DNA of 64,000 nucleotides from positions 496,001 to 560,000 of the forward strand of contig JALJCQ010000004.1 in the NCBI GenBank assembly GCA_023091665.1, given 5' to 3'. The DNA comes from Pythium myriotylum. Its lineage: Eukaryota; Oomycota; Peronosporomycetes; Pythiales; Pythiaceae. The position numbers were made by a program, and so were the translations under genes. Below the pieces are notes generated by a model that searched no databases, was not told the DNA's origin, and worked only from the letters and a program-made list of their open reading frames with translations. Of this stretch, positions 29,948 to 38,815 are shown piece after piece; the first letter of the stretch is position 1, and each line of letters starts with the position of its first letter.

Positions 29948-31396
29948 TTAGACAACCGATTGCTGCAGCAATTCTTTCGTGACGAGTCTACCAGCGATGT
30001 CTACTGTCAGCCGCTTCTTTGCTGCCCTTTTCGAACTGTCGCTGGGGTCAGGGGGCAGCAAAAGGACTTCTTCTCTCACCTCGACCTGCTTTCTCTTCAG
30101 CCATGAAGCTGTCCCGATTTCCCCGCGCACCCCACCCGATTTCGACAGCTTGAGACGACTGAGCATCCTAGATAGACTGGGCGGGTATATGCCCGTTGTC
30201 GCAAAGCCACTCACAGCGCTGGTTGAACTGTTGATGATGGCACTCTTGTATGCCTTGGAGCCAATTACGATGGCGTCACGCTTGGTGACCGTACACGCAT
30301 CCGTGGTGAACATCAAACGCTCCAACGCGTCTCGAACATTGCCTTTGAATGCTCTGAACACTGCAACATCGAGCGGTTGGAACATGTGCGTTGCGTTTGG
30401 CGGGAGAGCGACCAGCAGGATTCCGAGGTCGATGCACATATCGACAGACTCTACAAATGCATGTTCACGTTCAAAGTCAGACACAATTTGAAAATGTGAA
30501 CATAAAGCAGTACCTGGTGTGACGTGTGTCGAGCTGTTGTCGAGCACGAGGATGACCGGGAATTCGACTCGGTGACGGACAAGGTCTTGCTGAAAATGGC
30601 GCAGCCACAGCTTGAACACATCTTGGTTGCTGAAGCCCTTGGGGGCTCCAGTAAGACAGGTGTTCGGGATAGACAACGCCGTGAGGTCAGTCTTGAGCAC
30701 TCGCTTGCCTGGTACGATGATCATAGGTGCGATCGCGAATCCAGACGCACTGATGCCTGCCACTATCGTCATGTGAAAGCTGGCTTTCATCTCCTTTGTC
30801 CACACATTTGGCGATCCTCGCATCGCAAGAACCACCTTACTCGTGGTGTCCGGAGAAAACGATGTCTCGTCCATGTTGAACATGCGAGCTGGACCAATGC
30901 CACACTCAATCACGAGCTTGGCAAGAGTGCCGAACAACGTGTACACCAGGTCGGTGTCGACGGCACGACGAACACGGGCGAGTGGCTGAGCTCGACGGCT
31001 AGCGAGCTCGGGGTGACGACCTCGAAAGCGCTTGTACCAACCTGATGTAAGTGGCTGGCTGGTTGCGACCGAACGTGTAGGCACGGATTCGATGCGTCGC
31101 TTGATCTCGTTTGCACGGTGGATTACCTCCCTTCTTGTTGGAGGCATTCCAGCACGCTGCATAGCCGCAACCCACTCCACGATGTCTCGTTCGATCTCGT
31201 CCGGAATCACTGGCTTCGTGCCACGCCGTTTGCCCGACAGATTGCCACTCTGTTCAAGCTCTTTCTTCTTCTTAAACAAAGCACGCAAACTGACGGGCGA
31301 CGTCGCCGCGACGTGAGCATGTTTCTCGCCGGAACTGACCCGATTGAGGGCATCACGGAGCTCGAGCTGTGTGTATCGACCGCGAGGCTTCCCCAT
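29948..31396 (-). CDS. Pogo/CENP-B-type DDE transposase
   Basis: A 482-codon frame from the ATG at 31396. The N-terminus looks like a DNA-binding helix-turn-helix region, followed by a CENP-B-like segment with GWYKRFRGRHPEL. The catalytic core has Asp in FNMDET, Asp in LVLDNSSTH and a third acidic residue in MFQPLDVAVF, giving a DDD triad. A 63-base segment (30451-30513) inside the core has GT..AG ends and interrupts the conserved STH...GILLVALPPNATH block. It looks like an in-frame intron whose removal restores family spacing. The product cuts the element at its 23-bp TIRs. Confidence 0.88.
   Translation of the reverse strand: MGKPRGRYTQLELRDALNRVSSGEKHAHVAATSPVSLRALFKKKKELEQSGNLSGKRRGTKPVIPDEIERDIVEWVAAMQRAGMPPTRREVIHRANEIKRRIESVPTRSVATSQPLTSGWYKRFRGRHPELASRRAQPLARVRRAVDTDLVYTLFGTLAKLVIECGIGPARMFNMDETSFSPDTTSKVVLAMRGSPNVWTKEMKASFHMTIVAGISASGFAIAPMIIVPGKRVLKTDLTALSIPNTCLTGAPKGFSNQDVFKLWLRHFQQDLVRHRVEFPVILVLDNSSTHVTPGTALCSHFQIVSDFEREHAFVESVDMCIDLGILLVALPPNATHMFQPLDVAVFRAFKGNVRDALERLMFTTDACTVTKRDAIVIGSKAYKSAIINSSTSAVSGFATTGIYPPSLSRMLSRLKLSKSGGVRGEIGTASWLKRKQVEVREEVLLLPPDPSDSSKRAAKKRLTVDIAGRLVTKELLQQSVV
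30451..30513 (-). other. Candidate 63-nt in-frame intron in the pogo transposase
   Basis: On the minus strand the segment starts GTACTG and ends TTTGTAG. It is a multiple of three without stops, so both spliced and unspliced forms are open. The 21 extra residues fall inside a block that is contiguous in related transposases. Confidence 0.65.
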
Positions 31397-31614
31397 GTTG
31401 ATCTGGGCCTCACACCACAAGACTGTCACTCACAACCACATATCTTTGGAATTTGATATTGTGTTGCGAAAATTGATTCCGTCGTGCCCAAAACTGGTCC
31501 AAAAATGACGAACCAATCACACGCGCCAAATGGACCAATTCCGTAGCGTGATTGGCTCTAACCTCTCACCGTGCACTAAACTTGGGCTATGCACTATACT
31601 GGTCCAATACGTTA

Positions 31615-32850
31615 ATTAGGGTTAATTTGAGGGTTTCTCGGACAAGCCCGCTGAATGAACCTAACTGATTCATGAGATATGCGAGATATCAAACTACACA
31701 GGTAGTTGGACACTGTTTAGAATCACAAATCGGCACAGATTATTGTGGGATTATGAAGTATATATTATTGGATACAGGTAAGTGACATCAATCGGTTAAG
31801 ACTCGAAGAGCCTTCAGCAGCAGCGATTTTCAAGCCGCCACCCGCGATGCACGGCTCCTCTGGGCATGAAACTCTGTCTGCTGTGAAGCGCAGATAACGC
31901 GCTACACGATGGTATAATTTTTTCTACATGGGATGGCTTTGAGCGAACACTAGACAGAAATCTTTTCCATCTTGGGTGATTATGAGCTCCTAGGCGTGTG
32001 GTTATTGACGACCCGAAGTTGCTCTCAATGAATCCCCAGGCTGAAAAACTGTTTTGGGCGTGTAGAGGAGATCTAGAGGAACATTTTAAGCGTCGAAACG
32101 TTCTCATAGCGGTTGATTTGGTGGAGATATTCTGGAAAACGTCACGTGTTAGAAAAATCCTTGACAAGTATTTTGGCCGGGACAATAGATATATCGTCGA
32201 TATATCTATCAGGGGTTCTTCTTCGATATATCGTCGATATATCTATCAGGGGTTCTTCTTCAAGTTTCGGAGGGTATTCCGTTGGTTTCTGGATCATTAT
32301 AGATTCTGTTGGTTTCTGCGCCATTGCAGGTTCTTCAATATTGCTCGCTTCTTTGCTTGTCAACGTGGGCGAAGTGAGGCGGGGAGCTTGCAGCTCCTCT
32401 ACTCTACATCACATCGGGGACTGATGCTCCCGCAACTTGAACGCGTTCTTTCGTTCTCCAACGAGCCTCGTGAACGAAGCCTTTCCACCATAGACTCGAG
32501 TTTACGCGGTGCAACTTGCGGTCACGGCGTGTGCATGTCCCGGCTCAGGTGGATACTGTACAGCAGATCCAACCTGATCAGTGCCCAGAAATGCCCGCAC
32601 GTTTCCTCCCGTGATCTCAAGACGTGCACGGAGCTGATGAAGCCTTCAGCCCCGTGTACGTGTTCCTCGTTCAGTCGAACTCTATGGCTGAGCAACGGGC
32701 GAAGATTCGATTTGCTAAGCAGGCGTGATTATGGAGACGAACGCATTGCGGAGACATTCAGAAGAGGTCACCTGCCCGTGACTGCTTCCTCCACTCATCC
32801 ACCACCCGTGTCAGGCCCCGTCACCCCGTCGGGATCAACTTCAACGGCTT
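31615..32850. other. Left flank of the virus-like element
   Basis: No recognised gene. A 286-codon frame (31998-32858) crosses a repeat and ends within the viral TIR, so I do not accept it as a gene. The part from 32400 on is GC-rich, unclassified host DNA and may be a disrupted gene. Confidence 0.4.
32147..32310. repeat. Right copy of the inverted repeat, with a tandem duplication
   Basis: This is the inverted counterpart of 29369-29480. It contains two tandem units of about 36 bp (beginning GATATATCGTCGATATATC and running to GGGGTTCTTCTT) where the left copy has none. Confidence 0.8.
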
Positions 32851-33330
32851 TGAATTGAGACGACATCTTGAAAGATTCGGCGATTAAAAGCTCTGTAGAT
32901 GTATGGGATGTAACGAATCGCGAAGTAAAAATGACGGGAATTTTATAGCTAATTATGAGTCCTGTGGGGTTTCTCGGTTATTTTCGCTGATCAGTTTCGA
33001 CATGCGATGGTGTTGACTCAGAACGTCTATGGGGTTCAATTCTAGCATCGGACAAGATGGTCACGGCAGAAACTGCATCATGCTGGAATAGGGGTGGGAT
33101 GCTGCGATCATGTGCTGGTGTGAGATCATGTGCTGGTGTGGCCTTATGGGGTGGACGGTGTGGTCTTATCGGGGGTTTTGTAATGGCTGTAACTCGAAGC
33201 TTTCATGAGTTAGAGTGCCGATGGGCTTAATATAGGAAGAGACGCACAGCAAACCATGGATTCGTTGCACCCATATGGGGATCCATGAAAACTACGTGAA
33301 TTCCATCACTCATTTGTTGATTCGATCACC

Positions 33331-33930
33331 ATGGACCAGACTCTTCCCAAGCTCGTGCTTCGTCACAACATCAACCAGGTGGGGACTCAGCCGTGTCAAG
33401 TCTGCAACCGCAACGTCAGGGCTGACTTTGGGCCGGCGTACTGCCACCACCACCGCAACAACATCGACCCCACGAGCGGCTGGGGGTACATCACAAGGGA
33501 AGAGAAGATGATGCTCAACATCCTGCGCAAGAGCGGCTGGACCAACGAGGCTCTCAAGGAGCTGCAAGAGCGTGATCTCATCGCCGACATGGAGCGTCGT
33601 GCCGTCATCAGCGGCAAGGAGAAGCGCCGATCATCGCGCTCGGACTCTATGTCTTCGTCGCGTCGCCAATCGAATGCAGAGAGCGAGTCAGTTCGTCGCC
33701 CATCGTTTGCTGAGAGCTCGCCACAGCGTCGTTCATCATTCAACGAGGCGAGTCCAGAGCGCCGCCGATCATTCACGCAGGAGGTGTCTCCTCCACGCCG
33801 TTCGTCGCGCACGAACAGCCGCTCGTCCATGCAGAACCCGCTGTTCACACCGGATGCGAGTGAGGATGAGATCAAGTACGAGCCACGCGACTTGATGTAC
33901 AGCATCAGCACCAGTGGTGATGAGTTCTAG
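33331..33930 (+). CDS. TIR-borne Arg/Ser-repeat zinc protein, left copy
   Basis: A 199-residue protein of unknown function. The N-terminus has a zinc-ribbon-like cluster (CQVCNRNV and then CHHHR). The second half has imperfect repeats of the form RRPSFAESSPQ, RRSSFNEASPE and RRRSFTQEVSP. These give regularly spaced R-R-x-S sites suited to basophilic kinases and SR-like behaviour. Codon use is GC-rich like the host and unlike the viral core, which suggests host origin or adaptation to host expression. An identical protein is encoded in the right TIR. The ATG at 33331 lies just below a CTCATTT initiator-like site. No homolog is recognised. Confidence 0.75.
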   Translation: MDQTLPKLVLRHNINQVGTQPCQVCNRNVRADFGPAYCHHHRNNIDPTSGWGYITREEKMMLNILRKSGWTNEALKELQERDLIADMERRAVISGKEKRRSSRSDSMSSSRRQSNAESESVRRPSFAESSPQRRSSFNEASPERRRSFTQEVSPPRRSSRTNSRSSMQNPLFTPDASEDEIKYEPRDLMYSISTSGDEF

Positions 33931-34029
33931 ATCAGAACTGACATGCTGAGCAGCAGCAGGACACTGCATATCGATTGCATTAATCTCCTTTAATACTTTT
34001 CTTGAATCATTTCAAATCTCTAGAATGGA

Positions 34030-34335
34030 AATCTTGCTCCTGGATATCTATGACCTGCTGCAGGACGTCCTGCAGCAAAGATCTTTGCATCTATACTCAC
34101 AGAGTAAGGGTACTGCCTTACCTGCTGCTGGACGAGCAGCAGCAGCTTAATCTCAAATTTTAATCTATTTCTGCAGTTTTAGGATAGTTCAGTGGGGTCA
34201 CCGGCTGCTGGACGTCCAGCGGCGGGCTGCAGGATATCCTGCAGCAGCTTAATCTCAAATTTTACTCTAATTCTGCAATTTTAGGATAGTTCAGTGGGGT
34301 CACCGGCTCGGACATATCTCCGGGCGGGCTGGAGC
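34030..34335. repeat. Cluster of GC-rich palindromic hairpins (left TIR)
   Basis: Several short GC-rich palindromes sit in AT-rich DNA: CTGCTGCAGGACGTCCTGCAG, a CTGCTGCTGGACGAGCAGCA type, GCTGGACGTCCAGC and CTGCAGGATATCCTGCAG. Each has a CTG-rich arm and a 4-6 base core. Similar units recur at 47461, 48612, 50236 and in the right TIR. Confidence 0.85.
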
Positions 34336-34524
34336 GCGTTGATGTCAAATCTTGTTCTAATTTGTGTTTTTCTGGTTTCTATCTATCCAATATATCTTTT
34401 TTTACGTAAAAAAAAAAGAATTAATATATAGAGTCTAAAGAGCCCCAGAAGAGGAAAGAGAGTAGGCCCAAAAGGCCCACATATGGCCCAAAAATAAATA
34501 GGATTTGAAAAAATATCAACATAC

Positions 34525-34668
34525 CTCTAAATGAACACAGTCTTAAAAAAAATAATTATGCAACTTTCAACCATTGTACCTTAATCATAGTCTACTACCT
34601 CTCCTGTGAGACGATCTACACTTAAACTTCTTCCGTAGATAATCAAGCATAGGTAGTTGGTGCATTGA
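34525..34668. repeat. Duplicated fragment of the MCP 3' end
   Basis: Nearly identical to 38760-38903, which holds the last codons and 3' flank of the major capsid gene in the same orientation. Here it is fused directly to the inner end of TIR-L through a shared TCTAA. It ends at the palindrome, so it is a truncated remnant and not a gene. Confidence 0.92.
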
Positions 34669-34669
34669 T

Positions 34670-34725
34670 AAGATTTCAAGATCGCGTCGTAATTCATATG
34701 AATTACGACGCGATCTTGAAATCTT
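34670..34725. repeat. Perfect 56-bp palindrome at an internal element terminus
   Basis: A perfect palindrome with 28-base arms centred between 34697 and 34698 (AATTCAT|ATGAATT). Each arm resembles the element's outermost end (TGAATT..CGACG/ATCTTGAAA..TTCGG). It therefore looks like two termini of a related element joined head to head. Confidence 0.95.
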
Positions 34726-34930
34726 CGGCAGTTAGTAGCTCAGTAAGTCCATGAGATCCAGCAGTTTGAGGGGAAAAAAGACGGAAATTTTATGGCTAGT
34801 ATTGAGTCCTATGGGGCTTCTCGGTTATTTTCGTTGGTACGTCTCAGCATGTGATGGCGTTGGCTCAGAACGTCTATGGGTTTCAATTCCAGGATCGGAC
34901 GAAATAGATGTGGCAGTTGCTCCAGCAATG
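34698..34930. repeat. Diverged copy of the TIR outer end
   Basis: Aligns by eye to 32850-33080 at roughly 70-75 percent. Shared blocks include GAGTCCT.TGGGG.TTCTCGG and TTATTTTCG, CTCAGAACGTCTATGGG and TTCAATTC.AG.ATCGGAC. It has the same orientation as TIR-L, so it marks a second left terminus inside the first. Confidence 0.85.
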
Positions 34931-35197
34931 ACAACATGATCTGGGCGGGATAGAGCACCTGCAAGGAATCGTTGGAAGCTTTGGAAGCGTAACGATTCGT
35001 TGCAGATTGGCTGTAGATGATTGGCTGGGCGTCCGATTCGTTGCAGAGGACGACGGGTTTGTCGGCGAAGGCCAACAGCAACTATGCAAGAAAGGATGCC
35101 TTCTCAATAATCTCAAAAACACCCACAAAGACTTTCGTCTCCGGTGTGTTTCCAGCCGCTGTCCTCCAAACACCTATCACTACACTGATCTCATCAG

Positions 35198-37012
35198 CTA
35201 TTTTTGCTTCTGCCTTTTCGACCGTCCACTCGATTTTTGTTGTCTCAAGTATTGTTGCTCCAGCTGACAAAGCTGCTCAAGGGCTGCAGCTGCCGTGGGT
35301 CTCTGCGATGGATCAGGATGCAACAGCAAATCCTCGAACTGTGATCGCTCTCCACCTTTGTCGTACCAACTCGCGTGCACGCTTCCGCACGTTCGAATCA
35401 ACAGTCCGACTGACCAAATGTCCACGGCCGTCGAATGGCTTTCACTGGCAAAGATCTCGGGGGCATGTTCCTCTCGATTCAAGTGGTTACCACTGGAAGA
35501 AACCTGAGGACTTGGTGCGGCATCCATGAAATCAATGAGAAACCACGAGTTGTCTTCACGATTTTGAATAACATTCGCCCATCGAATATCCCGATGCATC
35601 CACGAAGCAGCATGCAACTTCACCAATGCTTGCAATACATTTGCTAGCACGTGAAATAACTCGCCAAGATTTGCTGGTCTTACTTCTCGACCACGTGGCT
35701 TGAACACCAATCGCTTTGCATTGTGGTCTGCATGATCCAGACGATCAACGTTCGGGATAGTGTGCTCTTCCAACACCCTGTATACCACTTGAACATGGTC
35801 TTTTGCTTGTTGATATAGCGCTGTGGGGAAACACTTGACAACGCGGTCTGGCTCAAGAAGTACCTTGATCCCTTGATCTCGAATTAACTTCTTGTATTCA
35901 TCTCGGGCGCTCTCTGGGCACAAACTCGCAAGGCTTCGCAACAATCGCGCGACGTTCAGAATTGCCAGCAGCAAACTGAAACGTCCTTCCAAATGTTTAA
36001 GATCATATACTCCCAACTCAATTGCGTCCACGCCGTCGTGCGCATGAGTAATAGCATACAATCTGGCTTCATAGCCAACGGCTGCGTATCCGAACAAATA
36101 TGGAGCGTCACCATAGCTCCAAATTAGCTTGTGAAATAACTCGCGCCGCGGCGTGTCAATCTGCTCCCCAGGGGCCTTTTCCTCACCACGAAAGACGCAC
36201 ACAGAATCCACAATGAACAGATAGTTGGGGCGATTTGATCCTGTTGAAGCTGATCGACTTGAATTTCGATCGCTCTTGCCGATGCCGATGAAGTTCAATA
36301 CGTGGCAGATCAAGTCATCCCAAAACGAGACGAACGAATACTCTGTGTCACCAGGATCCACGGAGACGACTACACGATATCCAATCTGGTTCAAAAATTC
36401 CACACAAGGCTCTGAGTTCGCGACTCGAAATATCTTGTCCATCAGCTCATACGATGGAGTCTTCATTTTGCTTATCCAGCTCTTTTGGATTCGCTCGTGG
36501 AGAGTAATCTTCACTGGTAGCTCATGTTTGATGAACTCGTCCAGCTCTCCGACAAGTGGTAAATTATGCGATGCAATCTGGCTATTGCGGAAGTCGCTTA
36601 ACCATTTGGCTGTCCAACCTTCGTCAATTGGCGGCATCAAGTCGACTTGGTCCGGCTGAGGCGGACATTCCACCAGCACATGAATGTCTCCTTTGACTCG
36701 CTCAAAGCTCTTGCCAAAGTATGCTTCATCGTTGAGGTCCCACGCCTCATCTAGTAGCAAGTGCTCTTGCATGAGACTCTTGATTCGATCGGGGATCTCT
36801 CCACGCTTGAGCGCCTCCATGTCTGCGTCTCGCGAGTTCAGCCACGTGTCACCATCTCTCGAGAGATACAGCGTTAGCTCGCTCGCAGGAAAGCCGTAGC
36901 CTTGCTTCTCCTTGATCTTGTCCTTCAGATCCCCAACAGTCTCGCTGATGTCGATGTCCACAGGGAAGACGCTTCCGGCGCCAACGACCGCGCAGAACAG
37001 CTTCACAACCAT
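35198..37012 (-). CDS. Crinkler (CRN) effector with C-terminal kinase-like domain
   Basis: A 604-residue protein. The ATG at 37012 starts the CRN header MVVKLFCAVVGAGSVFPVDI, followed by a ubiquitin-like fold ending in LTLYLSRDG (about 46-54, the LFLAK-type motif). A middle region (about 110-330) is of the kind seen in other CRNs. The C-terminus has a kinase-like domain with HRDIRWANV (His about 473, Asp about 475) and DFMD (Asp about 494) in place of DFG. CRNs are intracellular effectors delivered to host cells and usually act in the nucleus. The gene lies within the viral element, between a diverged terminus (34698) and a near-identical inner-TIR copy (37192), where the RS-repeat gene sits in the true TIRs. 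Base composition is host-like. Confidence 0.88.
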   Translation of the reverse strand: MVVKLFCAVVGAGSVFPVDIDISETVGDLKDKIKEKQGYGFPASELTLYLSRDGDTWLNSRDADMEALKRGEIPDRIKSLMQEHLLLDEAWDLNDEAYFGKSFERVKGDIHVLVECPPQPDQVDLMPPIDEGWTAKWLSDFRNSQIASHNLPLVGELDEFIKHELPVKITLHERIQKSWISKMKTPSYELMDKIFRVANSEPCVEFLNQIGYRVVVSVDPGDTEYSFVSFWDDLICHVLNFIGIGKSDRNSSRSASTGSNRPNYLFIVDSVCVFRGEEKAPGEQIDTPRRELFHKLIWSYGDAPYLFGYAAVGYEARLYAITHAHDGVDAIELGVYDLKHLEGRFSLLLAILNVARLLRSLASLCPESARDEYKKLIRDQGIKVLLEPDRVVKCFPTALYQQAKDHVQVVYRVLEEHTIPNVDRLDHADHNAKRLVFKPRGREVRPANLGELFHVLANVLQALVKLHAASWMHRDIRWANVIQNREDNSWFLIDFMDAAPSPQVSSSGNHLNREEHAPEIFASESHSTAVDIWSVGLLIRTCGSVHASWYDKGGERSQFEDLLLHPDPSQRPTAAAALEQLCQLEQQYLRQQKSSGRSKRQKQK

Positions 37013-37060
37013 GTTTCTTCTTGTCGAATGGCAGAATGTTCTCTTTCTCAGCACAATTCA

Positions 37061-37170
37061 TTTTTGAAATTCATTTTTGAAATTCATTATCTCAATTCGT
37101 TATCTCAATTCATTTCACAATTCATTTTGCGATTCATTTCACAATTCATTTTGCGATTCATTGGGGTTGT
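37061..37170. repeat. Short tandem repeats upstream of the CRN gene
   Basis: Repeats of AATTCATTTTTGA, ATCTCAATTC and CACAATTCATTTTGCGATTC lie between the CRN start and the inner-TIR copy. The core CAATTCAT is also the end of the viral TIR, so the array may derive from terminal sequence. Confidence 0.85.
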
Positions 37171-37191
37171 TCGGCGCTGTGTTGTTCTGAT

Positions 37192-37962
37192 TTGTTCTAA
37201 TTTGTGTTTTTCTGGTTTCTATCTATCCAATATATCTTTTTTTACGTAAAAAAAAGAATTAATATATAGAGTCTAAAGAGCCCCAGAAGAGGAAAGAGAG
37301 TAGGCCCAAAAGGCCCACATATGGCCCAAAAATAAATAGGATTTGAAAAAATATCAACATACTTCTAAGGACAGAAGATGAACACCCATATTGTCCAGTT
37401 TAACACGACTTTTATCTAACCACAGCAACATACACACCGCGTAAACACCGTAGATCTCGTAAAAAGTCGTGAAAACTGGTGATTTAGAACTATGTTGATA
37501 TTTCTCTGGAAACCATCTAAAAACCGGGCAAAATGTGGTCCTTTTGGACCTATCTCAATCTGAACTACTAAGTATTATAACACACATTATCTACAAAAAA
37601 ACATACTAGCGCTCTATTCAAATGTTCGGGGCTTCATCATGTTCTTCTTCTTTGAATTTATATCCTATTAGAACATTACGAGCCTTGGAGGTTTGTGAGA
37701 GCTTTAGAACTTCCTTATAGAAAAATTTTAGAGTGTGATGACTACAAATGAGATTTATGAACCATCTGTAGTTTTGACTACGCTTGTCGGCTTTGCTGAG
37801 GTTCTCGTAAAGATAGCTGCGCTTGTAGATCTCAAAAACATCTTTCAGGCTAACATAGTCTTTCTTATCATCAGACCGCTGGAATTCAGAATCAAACCAC
37901 GAGGTAAACGGATCCGATTCAGTCCGATAACGAGTAGAAACCTCTTTTACAGAATCAGGAAC
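37192..37962. repeat. Internal inverted repeat IR2, left copy (771 bp)
   Basis: Reverse complement of 52869-53639. It comprises about 180 bp of inner TIR, the non-coding stretch next to it and the last ~115 codons of the helicase gene. The non-coding part is nearly identical and the coding part has about nine residue changes. Confidence 0.92.
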
Positions 37963-38277
37963 CTCTACTGGGTGCTCTTCATGCTTCAGCGAATCATCAA
38001 TTTTCACTTCTAGGCCCGCAATTTGATCTTTCAGCTGATATATCTGCTTTTCGTAGCTCTTGTTAAGTTCTGAGATTTTTGAAATAAATACCTCAGTTTG
38101 CTTCTCATGATGCCTCTGATTGAGGTAATTACTAAACTGTTGCTGCAAGAAACTGATTCGACTCAATACTAGTTTCAAACCATCATCATTCAATAGTTTA
38201 ACATCGACATTTTCTACAGGAACATGGGGTTCATCTTCTTGGATAGTCAGTTGTTGTCTTCGGTTTCTGTACAACAT
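37618..38277 (-). CDS. Coiled-coil protein fused to a copy of the helicase C-terminal domain
   Basis: A 219-residue protein. The first ~105 residues are predicted coiled coil (FLQQQFSNYLNQRHHE, KSYEKQIYQLKDQI) and unrelated to the helicase. The last ~114, from VPDSVKEVS on, match the helicase C-terminus (VPESVKELS) with few changes. The copy arose because the inverted repeat IR2 spans the helicase 3' end. The shared domain (SLKDVFEIYKRSYLYENLS) may bind DNA or a partner. An open frame with conservative changes suggests it is or recently was functional. Alternatively it is a chance fusion created by recombination at the repeat. Confidence 0.65.
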   Translation of the reverse strand: MLYRNRRQQLTIQEDEPHVPVENVDVKLLNDDGLKLVLSRISFLQQQFSNYLNQRHHEKQTEVFISKISELNKSYEKQIYQLKDQIAGLEVKIDDSLKHEEHPVEVPDSVKEVSTRYRTESDPFTSWFDSEFQRSDDKKDYVSLKDVFEIYKRSYLYENLSKADKRSQNYRWFINLICSHHTLKFFYKEVLKLSQTSKARNVLIGYKFKEEEHDEAPNI

Positions 38278-38337
38278 CTTTTGTTATCGTAAAACCAAAA
38301 TATCTATATTAATGTAAAAAAATACATTACAGCATTA

Positions 38338-38757
38338 TTATAATTCAATGTTCTTGTTATAGTGTGTTTTCTGCACAACCTTGATGTAAGTATTTGCATC
38401 TTGACTATACAGCTTTTTGTATTTTAAGAATCCAGTAAAACACATAAACTTATCTTCATCTTCATGAGTACCATATGGACTTGTGATGACTATATACGAT
38501 TTGCCATTAAAATAACATTCAGTATGATCAATATAATTCCAATAAACACCATTTTTTAATTCAAAGATACTTGCACTTAGCTTCTTTGGTAAAAATTGCT
38601 TCTGAATGCCAAATTCCTCAACAAATTCATTCCTATTGTTAATGATTTCTTCGTCACACTTGCCATCGAATCTTCCCCAGTAGACATTAGCATAGATTCT
38701 AGGATACTTAGTTAATTCACAATACTTCATGATTACCATATATACTAGATGTAACAT
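38338..38757 (-). CDS. Viral protein of unknown function, 139 residues
   Basis: An open frame in the same AT-rich codon style as the capsid genes, lying 58 bases beyond the MCP stop on the same strand. It has many aromatic residues (VYWGRFDGKC, YWNYIDHTECYFNGKSY) and no recognised domain or signal peptide. The MCP-end duplicate at 34525 joins the TIR just at the start of this gene, so the gene is absent from that arrangement. Expression as a real gene is plausible from its length and context only. Confidence 0.55.
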   Translation of the reverse strand: MLHLVYMVIMKYCELTKYPRIYANVYWGRFDGKCDEEIINNRNEFVEEFGIQKQFLPKKLSASIFELKNGVYWNYIDHTECYFNGKSYIVITSPYGTHEDEDKFMCFTGFLKYKKLYSQDANTYIKVVQKTHYNKNIEL

Positions 38758-38815
38758 TTCTCTAAATGAACACAGTCTTAAAAAAAATAATTATGCAACT
38801 TTCAACCATTGTAAC

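Larger units (their letters stand above)
29716..31612 (-). mobile_element. Complete pogo-like (Tc1/mariner) transposon, 1.9 kb
   Basis: The ends form 23-bp TIRs (ACGTATTGGACCAGTA and inward, one mismatch). They are flanked by a TA on each side (29714-29715 and 31613-31614), the target duplication expected of Tc1/mariner elements. The element contains one transposase gene on the minus strand with no internal stop. Intact ends and frame suggest recent or ongoing mobility. Confidence 0.9.
32851..34524. repeat. Left terminal inverted repeat (TIR-L), 1674 bp
   Basis: Reverse complement of 53469-55140 with only a few differences seen, for example one substitution near 33090 and a homopolymer length change near 34410. 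It starts at TGAATTGAG and identity ends after ATCAACATAC. It contains one complete gene and a cluster of GC-rich hairpins. Confidence 0.95.

Noticed and set aside
31998..32858. 286-codon frame ending at the viral TIR
   Set aside because: It spans a repeat with tandem duplications, and its stop is supplied by the TIR; no domain is seen.
33396..33911. 171-codon antisense frame in each TIR
   Set aside because: Antisense of the Arg/Ser repeat gene; the sense frame has the zinc cluster and better start context.
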